This document shows positions 17,778 through 27,402 of a stretch of 64,000 nucleotides of DNA, in pieces. Numbering within the stretch: the stretch's first letter is position 1; each line of letters opens with the position of its first letter. The translations under genes were made by a program, and so were the position numbers. The notes under the pieces are model-generated. The model worked only from the letters and a program-made list of their open reading frames with translations, did no database searches and was not told where the DNA came from. This DNA is from Bog-532 sp965277615 (lineage in GTDB: Bacteria > Actinomycetota > Actinomycetes > Streptosporangiales > Streptosporangiaceae). The stretch is from assembly GCA_965277615.1 (NCBI GenBank), contig CBDIDG010000005.1:1798001-1862000 (forward strand), written 5' to 3'.

Positions 17778-18533
17778 TTATTTCGCGACGGCCGTGAGCG
17801 GGGCGGTGGCCGGCTGTGGTGTTCGTCGCGCCCTGACCAGCGCGGTCACGGATGTGATGTGCACGGCGAGGAGCAGCGGCACGCCGACGGTCGGGACCAC
17901 CGCGAGCGGCAGCTCGCTGATCGGCGCCCCGGACGGGGTGATGTGGATCAGCTGGTAGGCGACCACCGCGCCCAGGGTCAGGGCCACGATCAGATCGGTC
18001 ATGCCGAACGCGTTGAACCACAAGGCGGTGCGGCGGCCCGTGCCCTGCGCGAGCTTGCGCGCGACCAGCGGCGCGGCGATACCGGCGGCGATGTCGCCCA
18101 GTCCCGCGGGCAGGGCGAACAGCGCGGGCAGATGACCGAGGGCCATGATGAGCAGGAACGCCACCCCGTCCACGGCCCGGAACGAGTGCGGCAGCTCCAG
18201 CCGGCTCGTCATGCCCGGAGCGGCCAGGGCGCGGGCCACCACCGGGATCCGGCGCAGCGCCAGCAGCAAGCCCAGGAAGCCGACCACCGCGACCGGCATC
18301 CACGGCACTCCGTGGCCGAGCCGCGTGTGGTACCAGCCGTGATCCGCGATCACCGCACTGGCGGTGAACCAGCCGCCGAGCACGGCGGCCGCGCCTCCGG
18401 CCACCAGCCCGGCCAGTGGCCGGCCCAGCCCGGCCTGGACCGCGCCGCCGTACAGGACCACACAGGTCGCAGCCAGGATGGCGACGATGCCGGCGATGGC
18501 CATCCCCCATAGAAAATCAGGCGGGTCGTACAT
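17778..18533 (-). CDS. Integral membrane protein, unknown function
   Basis: A 251-residue protein of about seven or eight hydrophobic segments, from FLWGMAIAGIVAILAATCVVLY near the start to LPLAVVPTVGVPLLLAVHITSVTALV near the end, then a short basic tail. No transporter signature is recognised. GAGGAGG before the ATG gives a strong ribosome site. It is the first gene of the operon with the DHA2 exporter and the methyltransferase, directly behind the HxlR operator. Genes of this kind often accompany HxlR-controlled oxidoreductase or export operons, but no role can be assigned. Confidence 0.75.
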   Translation of the reverse strand: MYDPPDFLWGMAIAGIVAILAATCVVLYGGAVQAGLGRPLAGLVAGGAAAVLGGWFTASAVIADHGWYHTRLGHGVPWMPVAVVGFLGLLLALRRIPVVARALAAPGMTSRLELPHSFRAVDGVAFLLIMALGHLPALFALPAGLGDIAAGIAAPLVARKLAQGTGRRTALWFNAFGMTDLIVALTLGAVVAYQLIHITPSGAPISELPLAVVPTVGVPLLLAVHITSVTALVRARRTPQPATAPLTAVAK

Positions 18534-18558
18534 GACGTCCTCCTCAAGTCGATTTAGT

Positions 18559-18583
18559 ATCTACAAGATAGGAGGTTGTAGAT
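18559..18583. promoter_or_regulatory. Dyad operator between HxlR gene and exporter operon
   Basis: ATCTACAA and TTGTAGAT form a perfect inverted repeat with a nine-base spacer; the sequence TAGTATCT recurs just outside. It lies 26 bases upstream of the membrane-protein start and 30 bases upstream of the HxlR start. Likely the HxlR binding site for both directions. Confidence 0.75.
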
Positions 18584-18612
18584 AGTATCTGTCAAACAGT
18601 ATTATTGAGATC

Positions 18613-19269
18613 ATGACCAGGAACGTCCGCACCTACGACCACTTCTGCCTGACCGCTCGCGCCCTGGAGTGCGTCGGCGACCGGTGGAGCCTGCTGGTGG
18701 TCCGCGACCTGCTCACCGGGGCCAAGAGGTTCACCGACCTGATGGACCGGCTTGGCGGGATCACCCCCAAGACCCTCAGCCAGCGCCTGCGTGAACTCGA
18801 AGACGCCGGCGTCGTCACCGTCGACCGCCAACCGGGCCGACGCGAGGTCTGGTACCGCCTGACTCCGGCCGGAGCCGACCTCGAGCCCGTCATTGATGCG
18901 CTCGGCTGGTGGGGGCTCCGCCACGCCTGGCGCCGACCTCGGGAAGGCGAGCCGCTGCACGCCGAGCACTTGCTCCGCAGCGTCGTCCGGGCCATCGACC
19001 TGGCCGCTGACGACCACGAGGCCGTCCGCTGGCATTTCCGGCTCGATGGTGCCGACTACCTGGCCGAAAGCGACGGCCGGCACTGGTCCCTCAGCGACGC
19101 AACCGCGCCCGTAGCGGCCGACGTCACGATCACCGGCACCGCCCGAGCCCTGACCGCCCTCATCTTCGCCGGGTCAGACGCCGAGATCGACGTCACCGGC
19201 GACACCGAGGCCGTCCGGCGATTCCGGCGGCTGATCGGCACCATGGGCAGCGTCGTGCAGCCCGCCTAG
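18613..19269 (+). CDS. HxlR-family regulator with C-terminal SCP2-like domain
   Basis: A 218-residue protein. Residues 1-100 are an HxlR winged helix: the N-terminal Cys (C13 of DHFCLTARALECVGDRWSLLVVRDLLTG) and the FTDLMDRLGGITPKTLSQRLREL recognition helix are typical. Residues 110-215 resemble an SCP2/sterol-carrier fold (HFRLDGADYLAESDGRHWSLS, ADVTITGTARALTALIFAG), which could bind a lipophilic effector. It is divergent from the membrane protein-exporter-methyltransferase operon across the dyad at 18559-18583, so it is the likely repressor of that operon and of itself. No strong ribosome site is seen before the ATG. Confidence 0.88.
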   Translation: MTRNVRTYDHFCLTARALECVGDRWSLLVVRDLLTGAKRFTDLMDRLGGITPKTLSQRLRELEDAGVVTVDRQPGRREVWYRLTPAGADLEPVIDALGWWGLRHAWRRPREGEPLHAEHLLRSVVRAIDLAADDHEAVRWHFRLDGADYLAESDGRHWSLSDATAPVAADVTITGTARALTALIFAGSDAEIDVTGDTEAVRRFRRLIGTMGSVVQPA

Positions 19270-19284
19270 ACCCGGATCATCTCG

Positions 19285-20007
19285 TCAGCGGGTGCCGGTG
19301 ATGAGACGTTCGCGGTCGAACGCCGCCGAGGTGATCCGCCAGCCGAGCGTGTCGAGAACCAGCAGCAGCGCCGCGCCGCCGAGAGCTAGTCCGAGCGTGG
19401 CGTGAATCACGTTGAGCGCGATGAGCGTTGTCGCTGCGACCGACGGGAGGCTCGCGAGCAAACTGAGTTGTCCGGCGACGCGTATGTCGCTGCATCTGGC
19501 CGAGATCGCGATGCCGATCCAGATCGACCACGCGGCGAGGAGCGGCGCGAAGATCAACTGGGCGAGGAGATCCGGGGCCTGCAGGAGCGCCGGCGCTATA
19601 CCTGGATGGGAGAAGAGTTCCACGCAGGCGAGGAACAGGACGAGAACCGCATACGAAATCGCGAGCGACGGGACGAACGCCGCCAGCGCCTTGCCCAGCA
19701 GGAATTCCTCGCGGCGGATCGGCGTCGCGAGCACCGGTTCGAGGGTGCCCTGCTGGCGCTCGCCGACCACCGAGTACGAGGCGAGCGCGCTGGGCACGAG
19801 CGCGGGGATCGCCAGCAGGTACAGCAGAACGTGCTCGTGTGCGAGGCCGTTCGCGGCCGCCGCGGTCTCAGTGAGGACTGTGATCAGCGGCTGGATCAGG
19901 AAGATCAGCGGGAAGACGACCATGGCTGAGATGATGTTGCCGTTGCGGCGGTATTCGCGGAGTTCTTTGCGGAAGACGGCCCGGACGCGCCTCTTGCTCA
20001 CCCTCAT
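19285..20007 (-). CDS. ABC-2 type transporter permease
   Basis: A 240-residue protein with about six membrane helices and the ABC-2 layout: a cytoplasmic RAVFRKELREYRRN start, IISAMVVFPLIFLIQPLITVL, the characteristic SYSVVGERQQGTLEPVLATPIRREEFLLGK loop and a final LGLALGGAALLLVLDTLGW helix. It forms the membrane channel of an exporter with the ATPase encoded directly upstream; the two genes overlap by four bases (ATGA at 20004-20007). The substrate is unknown. It is convergent with the HxlR gene, 15 bases away. Confidence 0.88.
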   Translation of the reverse strand: MRVSKRRVRAVFRKELREYRRNGNIISAMVVFPLIFLIQPLITVLTETAAAANGLAHEHVLLYLLAIPALVPSALASYSVVGERQQGTLEPVLATPIRREEFLLGKALAAFVPSLAISYAVLVLFLACVELFSHPGIAPALLQAPDLLAQLIFAPLLAAWSIWIGIAISARCSDIRVAGQLSLLASLPSVAATTLIALNVIHATLGLALGGAALLLVLDTLGWRITSAAFDRERLITGTR

Positions 20008-21107
20008 CTGCGGCTCGCCTCCTGGTCTTGGTCGATCAGCTCGAGGTAGACGTCCTCGAGCGAGTGCCGTGACTCGCTGATCGACAGCACGTCGGCGCCG
20101 GCTTCCACCAGGGCCCGGGTGGCGGCCGGCGCGGTGGCGGCCGGGTCGGACACGGCGAGGGCGTAGCTGGCGGAGCCATCGGGGTGCCAGCCGTTCACGG
20201 CCGGCAGGCCCGCGAAGACGCCGGCCGGGTCGGGGAGCGGGACGGCGGTCTCGACCATGAGCGTCTTGGCGAACATCTGATCGCGCAGCTCGGCGGGCCG
20301 CCCGATCGTGCGCAGGGTCGTGTTCAGGATCGCGACGCGGTCGCAGAGCCGCTCGGCTTCCTCCAAGCGATGCGTGGTAAGGAAGATCGTTACGCCGCGC
20401 TGGCGGAGCTCGTCGATCAGCTCGTGGACGTCGCGGGCGGCGACCGGGTCCAGCCCGGAGGTCGGCTCGTCAAGGAACAGCACTTCCGGGTCGCTGAGTA
20501 GCGCCCTGGCCAGGGCGACCCGCTGCCGCAGGCCTTTGGACAGGTTGCCGCAGGCATCGTGGGCCCGGTCGGCCAGATGGACGGCATGCAGGGCGCGGTC
20601 AATGCGATCGTCGGCGTCGGGCACTTCGTACAGGTCGGCGAAGCATTCGAGGTTCTCGGTCACGCTGAGCCGCAGATACAGGCCTGGTGACTCAGGCATG
20701 ATCGAGATCCGGCGGCGGATCTCCACTCCGTTCTCCGGCGTGAGCGGGATTCCGGCCACCGTTGCCGATCCCGAGGTCGGTGCGATAAGAGTGCCGAGCG
20801 TCCGCACAGTCGTTGTCTTCCCAGCGCCATTCGGCCCGAGGAAACCGAATACCTCGCCGTAGCCGATCTCAAAAGAGACGTCCTGGAATGCGACCCGGGC
20901 ACCAAAGCGCTTGCTCAACCCACGCACGGACAGCGCCGGGGCGCCCCTCTCTCCGCCTGGAGCCGCCATCCTCGCCGGGCTCTCAAAGCTCTCACCTCGC
21001 GGCTGGACCGCAAGCTCGTCCCGTCCAGACGCCGCGACCGATGCCTCGGCCGGCCGTTCGGATCCGCGCCGCAGCCTCCTGATCAGCCACCTGATCAGGA
21101 AGATCAT
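20004..21107 (-). CDS. ABC transporter ATP-binding protein
   Basis: A 367-residue ATPase. Walker A GPNGAGKT near residue 94, signature NLSKGLRQRVALARALL and Walker B VLFLDEPTSGLDP are intact, with the H-loop at LTTHRLEEAERLCD. The C-terminal 80 residues resemble the accessory domain of DrrA/NatA-type exporters. The first 46 residues (hydrophobic-basic MIFLIRWLIRRLRRG, then a Ser/Ala linker) are unusual for the family; an in-frame ATG at 20969 would give the usual length. It is coupled to the ABC-2 permease. The pair probably exports a lipid or small molecule. Confidence 0.9.
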   Translation of the reverse strand: MIFLIRWLIRRLRRGSERPAEASVAASGRDELAVQPRGESFESPARMAAPGGERGAPALSVRGLSKRFGARVAFQDVSFEIGYGEVFGFLGPNGAGKTTTVRTLGTLIAPTSGSATVAGIPLTPENGVEIRRRISIMPESPGLYLRLSVTENLECFADLYEVPDADDRIDRALHAVHLADRAHDACGNLSKGLRQRVALARALLSDPEVLFLDEPTSGLDPVAARDVHELIDELRQRGVTIFLTTHRLEEAERLCDRVAILNTTLRTIGRPAELRDQMFAKTLMVETAVPLPDPAGVFAGLPAVNGWHPDGSASYALAVSDPAATAPAATRALVEAGADVLSISESRHSLEDVYLELIDQDQEASRR

Positions 21108-21324
21108 CGCTGGTACCTGAGGGCGGCGGTCGGCAGGACCATCACTATGGAAGTGAGGCCCGGCTTGGGCTCGTATACGGTTCTGGACGCGAATGGCGGT
21201 GCTGTGGTCATGTTCCGAGCATGGGCCGGCGCACTGGTGGGTGACTTGCCGCGCACTTGCGGCCTGGTTGTGACGCTGTAAGGGCAGGGCTGACCGGTGT
21301 GTCAGCGAGCCGGCCAGTTCCTGG

Positions 21325-22308
21325 CTAGCTGGTGATCATGACGGGGCTTCCGAGAGGGATCCGGGACAGTGCCCGCAGGGCCGCAGCGGGGACCCGGACG
21401 CAGCCGTGGCTGGCGGCGTGACCGAAGACGGCCGGGTCTGGCCAGCCGTGCAGCCCTACGGTGCCGGGACCCCCGCCGTAGGTGGTCAGGGTGTTCGAGT
21501 GGGCGCCGAGCGGAAGGATCAGCGGGCTGTAGGTCGGGTGCTGCGGGGCCAGCGACGCGAGCAGGAAGGTGCGGCCGGCCGGGGTGGGGGTACCGGCGGC
21601 GCCGTCGGCTACCGTCCAGGTGCCCAGGCTGTGGCCGGCGTCCAGGATGGTCAGCCGGTAGGTGCTGAGGCTGACTTCGACCCGGTAGGCGGTGTAGGCA
21701 ATGCGCAGACCGCCGCCACCGAGGTAGATCCAGCCCGTCGACCGGTTCGGCCGGGTCGGCAGCAGGATCCGATCCCATCCTGACTGGGACTGGACGACCG
21801 GGACCCAGGTCGGGCTCCCGAGTTCGGTGGCGGGCAGCGTCGCCTCCGCCGGCCCGCCCGGGCGCGTATAGATCACCTGTGCCGCGGTGGGATGGAGCAC
21901 CGTGCCCGTTTCCGGCCCAAACGGAGCTGGATCCTTCGGCGCCGTGGGCGTTGTCGCGTAGGTGGTGGCTACCGGCAATCGCGCCAGCTGGGCTGCGGAG
22001 ACGCTCGGGGGCGGTAGGGGATGGGACCGCGTAGCGGCCTGCGGCGCGCCGGTGGCCCGGGACGGCGAGGCCGCTGGCGAACGCGAACGACCGGTGGCTG
22101 TCGGCGACGGCGCAGCCGCACGCGGCACGCCGGTGGCATGCCCGGTGGTCGGCGGTCCGGTGGTCTGCGGGGGAGCCGCCGTCCGCGGTGCGGATGTGCT
22201 GCAGCCTACGGTCAGGACAGCGAGGGCCAGCGTGATCGCCAGCAGGGCCGTCTTTGCTTGCTTCCTGGCAGGACGGCGGGTGCAGCTAAATCGGAAATTG
22301 TCACGCAT
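21325..22308 (-). CDS. L,D-transpeptidase (YkuD) lipoprotein
   Basis: A 327-residue lipoprotein. Signal peptide with lipobox VLTVGC, lipidated Cys near 36, then a Pro/Thr/Ala wall-spanning linker to about 110. An SH3-like segment (IYTRPGGPAEATLPATELGSPTWVPV) precedes the YkuD domain, which begins at about 205 (YRVEVSLSTYRLTILDAG) and carries the active-site motif HGW...SHGCVRV near the C-terminus. Such enzymes make or trim 3-3 peptidoglycan cross-links outside the membrane. The ATG at 22308 follows GGAGGC; a longer frame upstream lacks signal-peptide logic. The 217 bases downstream to the ABC gene show nothing recognisable. Confidence 0.85.
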   Translation of the reverse strand: MRDNFRFSCTRRPARKQAKTALLAITLALAVLTVGCSTSAPRTAAPPQTTGPPTTGHATGVPRAAAPSPTATGRSRSPAASPSRATGAPQAATRSHPLPPPSVSAAQLARLPVATTYATTPTAPKDPAPFGPETGTVLHPTAAQVIYTRPGGPAEATLPATELGSPTWVPVVQSQSGWDRILLPTRPNRSTGWIYLGGGGLRIAYTAYRVEVSLSTYRLTILDAGHSLGTWTVADGAAGTPTPAGRTFLLASLAPQHPTYSPLILPLGAHSNTLTTYGGGPGTVGLHGWPDPAVFGHAASHGCVRVPAAALRALSRIPLGSPVMITS

Positions 22309-22602
22309 TGAAACGCCTCCAGGGAAAGGCAAATGCGAAGCTGGAACATTGCATTCAGCTGCTTTTGCGAGCGCGCCGTCGGGCCACACCGGAATACACG
22401 GCTGGTCAAGCTCTGGTCGCGGCCGGGCTGCGGTTATGTCTTGGACCGTAACACAGCGGAGACCTGTGAAATAGAGATAGTTTGTCATGAATTTCTGTAT
22501 TTAAATTCCGCATAACATCTCTTATCGACCAGAAAATAATTTATGGATCAACAGGCTGGCGCTTGCCAAAAATGCGTGTAGCGTACCAATAGATTCAGTA
22601 AA

Positions 22603-22644
22603 GCCCCGAGACCCCGGGATTACTACCGATGCGCGAGTCGGGGC
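22603..22644 (+). other. Stem-loop in the leader of the ice-binding gene
   Basis: GCCCCGA and TCGGGGC pair perfectly around a 28-base loop. The 431-base gap 22309-22739 is AT-rich in its centre (22470-22560) and should carry the divergent promoters of the transpeptidase and ice-binding genes. I recognise no known riboswitch in it. Confidence 0.35.
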
Positions 22645-22739
22645 CCCTGCAATTTATTTCTGCCACCCGAGACCGGCCAGGGCATTACGGCCCGCATTGC
22701 CGTCTGCTCCCCCAAAAAGGCATTTAGAAAGGTCCGCAT

Positions 22740-23990
22740 ATGACGGATATCGACAGCCGTGTCCGGCGCCGGCGCGTCGGCTACCTCTCGGTGGCCGCAT
22801 GCATGGTGACCGCCGGGGCTATAGCTTTGTTCGCCGTCACCCAGCCCGCTGGCGCCGCGACGGCACCGGTGGGTCTCGGGACGGCCGATAGTTTCGCGGT
22901 TCTGGCCGGGTCCACGGTCACCAATACCGTCACCCCGACCCAGATCAGCGGGAACCTCGGCGTGAGCCCGGGCACCGCGGTGACCGGGTTCCCGCCCGGC
23001 ATCGTGACCGGCGGCACCATCCACCGGGCCGACCGCGTCGCGCGGACCGCCCAATCCGCCCTGACCACCGCGTACAACGATGCCGCCGGGCGCAGCCCGA
23101 CGGCGAACGTGCCCGCCTTCATCGGCGCCGGCCAGACCCTCACGCCCGGTGTGTACCAGGCCTCCTCCTCTCTGGAAGTCGGCGGATCGCTGACCCTGGA
23201 CGCCCAAGGCGACCCGAGCGCGGTCTGGATCTTCCAGGCGCCCTCCTCCACGCTCACGACCGACTCGGCCAGCTCCGTCGTCCTGACCAACGGCGCCCAG
23301 GCCTGCAACGTCTTCTGGCAAGTGGGCAGTTCCGCCACACTCGGGACAAATTCCACCTTCGTGGGCAGCATCCTTGCGCTGGCGTCGATCACGGTCCAGA
23401 CCGGCGACACCATTCAGGGCCGCGCGCTGGCCCGCACCGGCGCCGTCACCCTTGACGACGACACCATCACCGCGCCCCACTGCACCACGACACCCACGCC
23501 GACGCCGACCGCGACCGCTCCCACACCCACACCCACCTCCACCGCGACCACTCCCACACCCACCTCCACCCCGACCACTCCCATACCGACCCCCACCGCG
23601 ACCACTCCCACACCCACCTCCACCGCGACCACTCCGATACCGACCCCCACCCGCACGAGGCCCGTCCCGACCCCCACCGCGACCACTCCCACACCGACCC
23701 CCACCCGCACCAGACCCGTCCCGACCCCCACCGGGACCAGGCCTATCCCGACCCCCACTCGCACCAGGCCCTTCCCGACCCCCACCGGGACCAGGCCGTT
23801 CCCAACGCTGACGCCGACACCGACCAGAACCCGGCCCGCGCCGACACCCACCGCCACCCATCCCAGGCCAACACCGACCAGCGCCAGCCCCAAGCCGACC
23901 CCGACCGGCTCCAGCTCCGGTTCCGGTTCCGGTTCCGGTTCCGCGCCTGTTCCTACTCCGGTCAACACCACCCTGCCAGTGACTGGCTAA
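22740..23990 (+). CDS. Ice-binding-fold (DUF3494) secreted protein ending in LPVTG
   Basis: A 416-residue exported protein. The signal peptide covers about residues 1-40 (RRRRVGYLSVAACMVTAGAIALF, cleavage near AGAA). Residues 42-245 match the DUF3494 beta-helix: LGTADSFAVLAGSTVTNT, ISGNLGVSPGTAVTGFPPG, TPGVYQASSSLEVGGSLTLDAQG, AVWIFQ and NVFWQVGSSATLGTNSTFVGSILA. These folds bind ice or act as adhesins. Residues 248-400 are Thr-Pro/Arg-Pro repeats that would span the wall. The last five residues are LPVTG, a sortase-like motif, but no hydrophobic segment or basic tail follows. AAGGTC precedes the ATG. Confidence 0.88.
   Translation: MTDIDSRVRRRRVGYLSVAACMVTAGAIALFAVTQPAGAATAPVGLGTADSFAVLAGSTVTNTVTPTQISGNLGVSPGTAVTGFPPGIVTGGTIHRADRVARTAQSALTTAYNDAAGRSPTANVPAFIGAGQTLTPGVYQASSSLEVGGSLTLDAQGDPSAVWIFQAPSSTLTTDSASSVVLTNGAQACNVFWQVGSSATLGTNSTFVGSILALASITVQTGDTIQGRALARTGAVTLDDDTITAPHCTTTPTPTPTATAPTPTPTSTATTPTPTSTPTTPIPTPTATTPTPTSTATTPIPTPTRTRPVPTPTATTPTPTPTRTRPVPTPTGTRPIPTPTRTRPFPTPTGTRPFPTLTPTPTRTRPAPTPTATHPRPTPTSASPKPTPTGSSSGSGSGSGSAPVPTPVNTTLPVTG
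23490..23900 (+). repeat. In-frame tandem repeat coding Thr-Pro-rich wall spacer
   Basis: Imperfect units of about 18-27 bases around CCGACCCCCACC encode PTPTAT, PTPTRTRP and PTPTGTRP variants. The array keeps reading frame throughout. It is a low-complexity coding repeat, prone to slippage and length variation. Confidence 0.8.
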
Positions 23991-24002
23991 GGATGTGCTG
24001 TC

Positions 24003-24045
24003 TCGCCGGGGAGGTTCCGCCGAGCTAGGCGGACCTCCCCGGCGA
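24003..24045. terminator. Strong stem-loop between convergent genes
   Basis: TCGCCGGGGAGGT and ACCTCCCCGGCGA pair perfectly (13 bp), with an inner CCGCC/GGCGG stem and a GAGCTA loop. It separates the ice-binding gene from the convergent glucoamylase gene. Confidence 0.75.
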
Positions 24046-24127
24046 TGATGCTCTGCGCCCGCGCGGAACCGCCCCGGCTCTTCGCCTGACTGGGCAGGCC
24101 ACCTCAGTTGCCGCGATCTATTGGCCG

Positions 24128-27100
24128 CTAGGGCACGGTGACCGGCTGGATGACCACGGGGCCGAGAACGGGGTTGAGCTCGGTCGCCTGCGAGACTCCG
24201 GCCGGCGTGATCACGTCCATGGCCTTGGGCACGGTGGACGGGTCGACCGAGCAGATCGGCGCGGTCCCGCCCGTGGCGCAGACCCCGAACGAGTAGGCGC
24301 CCGGCGTGGCGGTGAAGGCCCGGGCCTGGTCGGGGCTGAACCCGTCCTGGCCGGCCAGCACCACGCTGAAGCCCCAGCCGGACGTCGGGGTGCCGAACTG
24401 CGCCTCGGGCAGCGCGACGGTGATCGTCTTGTCGGACTGCACGGCCAAGGCGGACGCGGTGCCGACCGAGGTGCCCGCGGCGTTCACCCACGTCGGCGAA
24501 GCGAATCCCTGTACCTCGACCCGCTGGCTCCAGGCTCCGGACGGCGCGATGGTGTAGTTCCGGGATGCAAAGGCGGCTTGGGTGGAGGTGCTCGAGACGC
24601 CCGGCACGTGCACGTAGAAATCGAGCAGCTGCGCCCCGTCGAGCTCGCCGAACGTCGGGACCAGATTGGCCAGCGTGACCCGGAGGTAGGCGTAGGTGCC
24701 GTCGCTCTGGACCTGGAACCGGGTCAGGTCGAACGACCCGGCCACGAAGTCCGACGCGGTCGGGTACTGGTAGGTGCCCGGCCCGTTGTCGTCCCCGGCG
24801 GGGTCGGTCACGTCGAGCACGGTGCTGCCGCCGCCTTCGGCGCTGACCGTGACCTGGGCGTAACCGGTGCTCCGGCCCCCGGGCGCGGTAGCGGTCACGG
24901 TGAGCGCGTTGGTGCCGAAGCCGACCGGCACACTGGCCGAGAAGGACCCGTCGGACCCCGCGGTCATGCTGACCACGGTGGCGGCCTCACTGGTCGTGGT
25001 GTCAGCCGCCTCGATCGACACCGCCGATCCCGGCGCGGTCGTCCCGGTCACCGTGGTGGTGGCGGTGGTCAGCGTGGCGCCCGAGGCCGGCGCCGTGATC
25101 GTCACCGGCAGCGAGCCGGGTGCCCCGTGCGTGATGTAGCGCGTGGTCGTGACGGCCGGGGTGTCCACGTTGTGGCCGGTGCCCAGCGAGGCGATCAGCC
25201 GCAGTTCCTGGGCCTGGGCCCAGCTCAGCGGGGACGCCGACCCGGCCGCCTTGCCGTCGGTGAACCCGATGGACGCGGTGGCCGGGTCGCTGCCGTACGG
25301 CGAGGCGGCCAGGTCCGGGTCTTCCCAGGCCTGCTCGGGCACCAGCCCGACCCCGGAGGAGAAGCTGATCATCGCCTGGAGCAGGGACTTCGCGCCGCTG
25401 GCGTTCCCGTCGGCCAGGTCGGACTCGGCCCGCTCGCCGGACAGGACCGGCCACAGGTGCCCGGTGCCGCTGTCGGTCGGTGGCCAGGGCGCCCCGGGTG
25501 TGGTGCAGGAGTCCTGGCTCGGCTGGTAGCAGTCGCCGTACCCGTCGGCGCTGCCGTCGGCGGCCGAGTTGCCGTACCGGTAGTAGCCGGTCCCGCTGGG
25601 CGTGGTGACCGAGATGTGCTTGTCGTAAATCGCCAGCGAGGCCTGGATGTCGGGGTCGGTGACCGGCAGCTCGCCCAGCCGGACCAGGTCCTGGAAGCCG
25701 CCGTCGAGGACGCTGCGCTGGTCCAGGGTGGGGCCGCCGTTGCCGAGGCTGTAGGTGATCGCGGCGTTCGGGTCGCCGGTCTTGGACAGCCGGATGAAGT
25801 AGGCCGGGCCGTCCGGGCCGGTGGTGGTGACCGTCCAGTTCTTGATGTTGCGCTGGAAGTCGTCCGCGGTGGCCTGGTACAGGTGGGCTCGCGCGGTGTC
25901 GCCGTGGCTCGCGGCGATGGTCGAGGCGGCGGTCAGCCCGGCGATCTCGGCCGCGATCGTGGACGGCGAGTAGCCGGTCTGCTCTTCCCAGCGCTCCACG
26001 CCGTCCGAGGGCCCGTTGGCGACCAGGAAATCGGCGGCCGGGCGGATGTGGTCCTGCCACAGCGCGGTGTCGCTCCCGAGCCCGGACTCCTGCGCCATCA
26101 GGATCGGGTAGGAGGTCTCGTCCAGCTGCAGGCCGCCGGTGTCGGGAGCGGCCTTGCCGTTCAGCAGCGAGTTGCGCGGCATCGCCCCGGACGGGAGCTG
26201 CTGCTGGTCGAACAGGAACAGCGTGGCCGCCCGGGCCGTGGTCACGTCCCCGTCGGCCAGCAGCCCGGTGAAGGTCTCGTACAGGTCCCGGGCGAACACC
26301 TCACGGTAGGAACCGAAGTAGGACGGCTTGCCGTTCGAGGTCACCCCGGCCGGTACCGACTGGCCCCACGGGCTGGCCAGCGAGGCCACGATGGCGCCGG
26401 GGTAGGTCTTGTCCTCACTCGCCTTCAGGACGTTGGCCGACAGGTAGTAGTGAGCCGCCTGGGTCGTCGGGCGCTTGAGCCCGGCGTCGTAGCCGGCCCA
26501 GCCGAGCAGGTACTTGGCCGTGGTCAGCAGGAACGGCTGGCTCATCGAGGTCCTGGCGACAGAAACGGACTGGGCCTGGTTCCGGCCGAAGCCCAGGGCG
26601 AGCGTCACCTGGTGGCTGCGGCCCGGGGTCACGTTCTCGGTCGCCGCGATGTGGCCGTCCGGGGCGGAAGTGTAGGAGGTCAGCGTGTGCGTCGTGTCGA
26701 GCTGGGTGAGGCCGTCGCTGGCGGTGCCCTCGTAGCCGACGCTGGCCCCCTGGTCCGCCGACGACGTCAGGGCCATGTAGGTCGGCACCGCGTAATCCCG
26801 GTTGGTGGCGTCGGTGACCGTGTTTGTGCTGGAGATCACCGGGATCGGTGACTTGCCCGAGGTGTCCACCACGCCGGTGTTGGCGCCGGCGTTCTCGGTC
26901 CCCCCGCCGCCGTTGCCGTTGACGTGGGCGTCGAGCCGGGCGTACAGGTGCAGGCCGGCCAGGCTGGTGCTCGAGCCCGGCGTGTCCTGCAGCGTGGTGT
27001 GCATCAGCACCGTGTCGCTGGCCGGGTTGGTGATGTAGGTGGTGATCAGCCGGAAGCCGTGCTGGGCGTCGGTGGAGGTGACCGTGCAGGACATGCCGGT

Positions 27101-27402
27101 GGGGTCCGCGGCCACCGTGTACGTCATGTCCCGGGTCTGCAGGTCGGTGAACGTGGACCCGTCGGTCACGACGTACTGCAGCGTGCTCACGTTCGTGTTG
27201 TCGATGGTGGGCTCGTAGACGTCGGACAGCACTCCGTCGGCCACCGTGTACCAGACCTTGGAGCCCGTGCCTGCGGCTGTACCTACGCAGTCCTTCCTGG
27301 CCAGGTCGAAGTACGACGACGCCCCCGGCGCGCCCAGTGCAGCGGCGGCCGCCACCGCCGACGTAGCCGCCACCGCCGTCGTAGCCGCCGCGGCCGAACT
27401 AG
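24128..27402 (-). pseudogene. GH15 glucoamylase/glucodextranase gene, 3' part, cut off by an IS
   Basis: An intact frame of more than 1,080 codons lacks its 5' end. Glycoside hydrolase family 15 features are clear: SYFDLARKDCVGTA start of the N-terminal super-sandwich domain, GSYREVFARDLYETFTGLL, VERWEEQTGYSPSTIAAEI (region of the general acid) and GLVPEQAWEDPD (region of the general base). The C-terminal third has an Ig-like domain and a glucodextranase-type C-terminal domain (VLDVTDPAGDDNGPGTYQYPT). The enzyme would release glucose from starch-like glucans outside the cell. The signal peptide lies beyond the IS at 28771-28862. Removing the IS plus one target copy joins the parts in frame (about 1,120 residues). 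Confidence 0.88.

Noticed and set aside
22309..22739. Riboswitch (for example c-di-AMP type) in front of the wall-related genes
   Set aside because: A single short stem-loop is visible but none of the conserved cores of known riboswitches.
23490..23900. Dense repeats resembling a CRISPR or VNTR array
   Set aside because: The repeats are in frame and code for Thr-Pro units of the ice-binding-fold protein; there are no unique spacers or cas genes.
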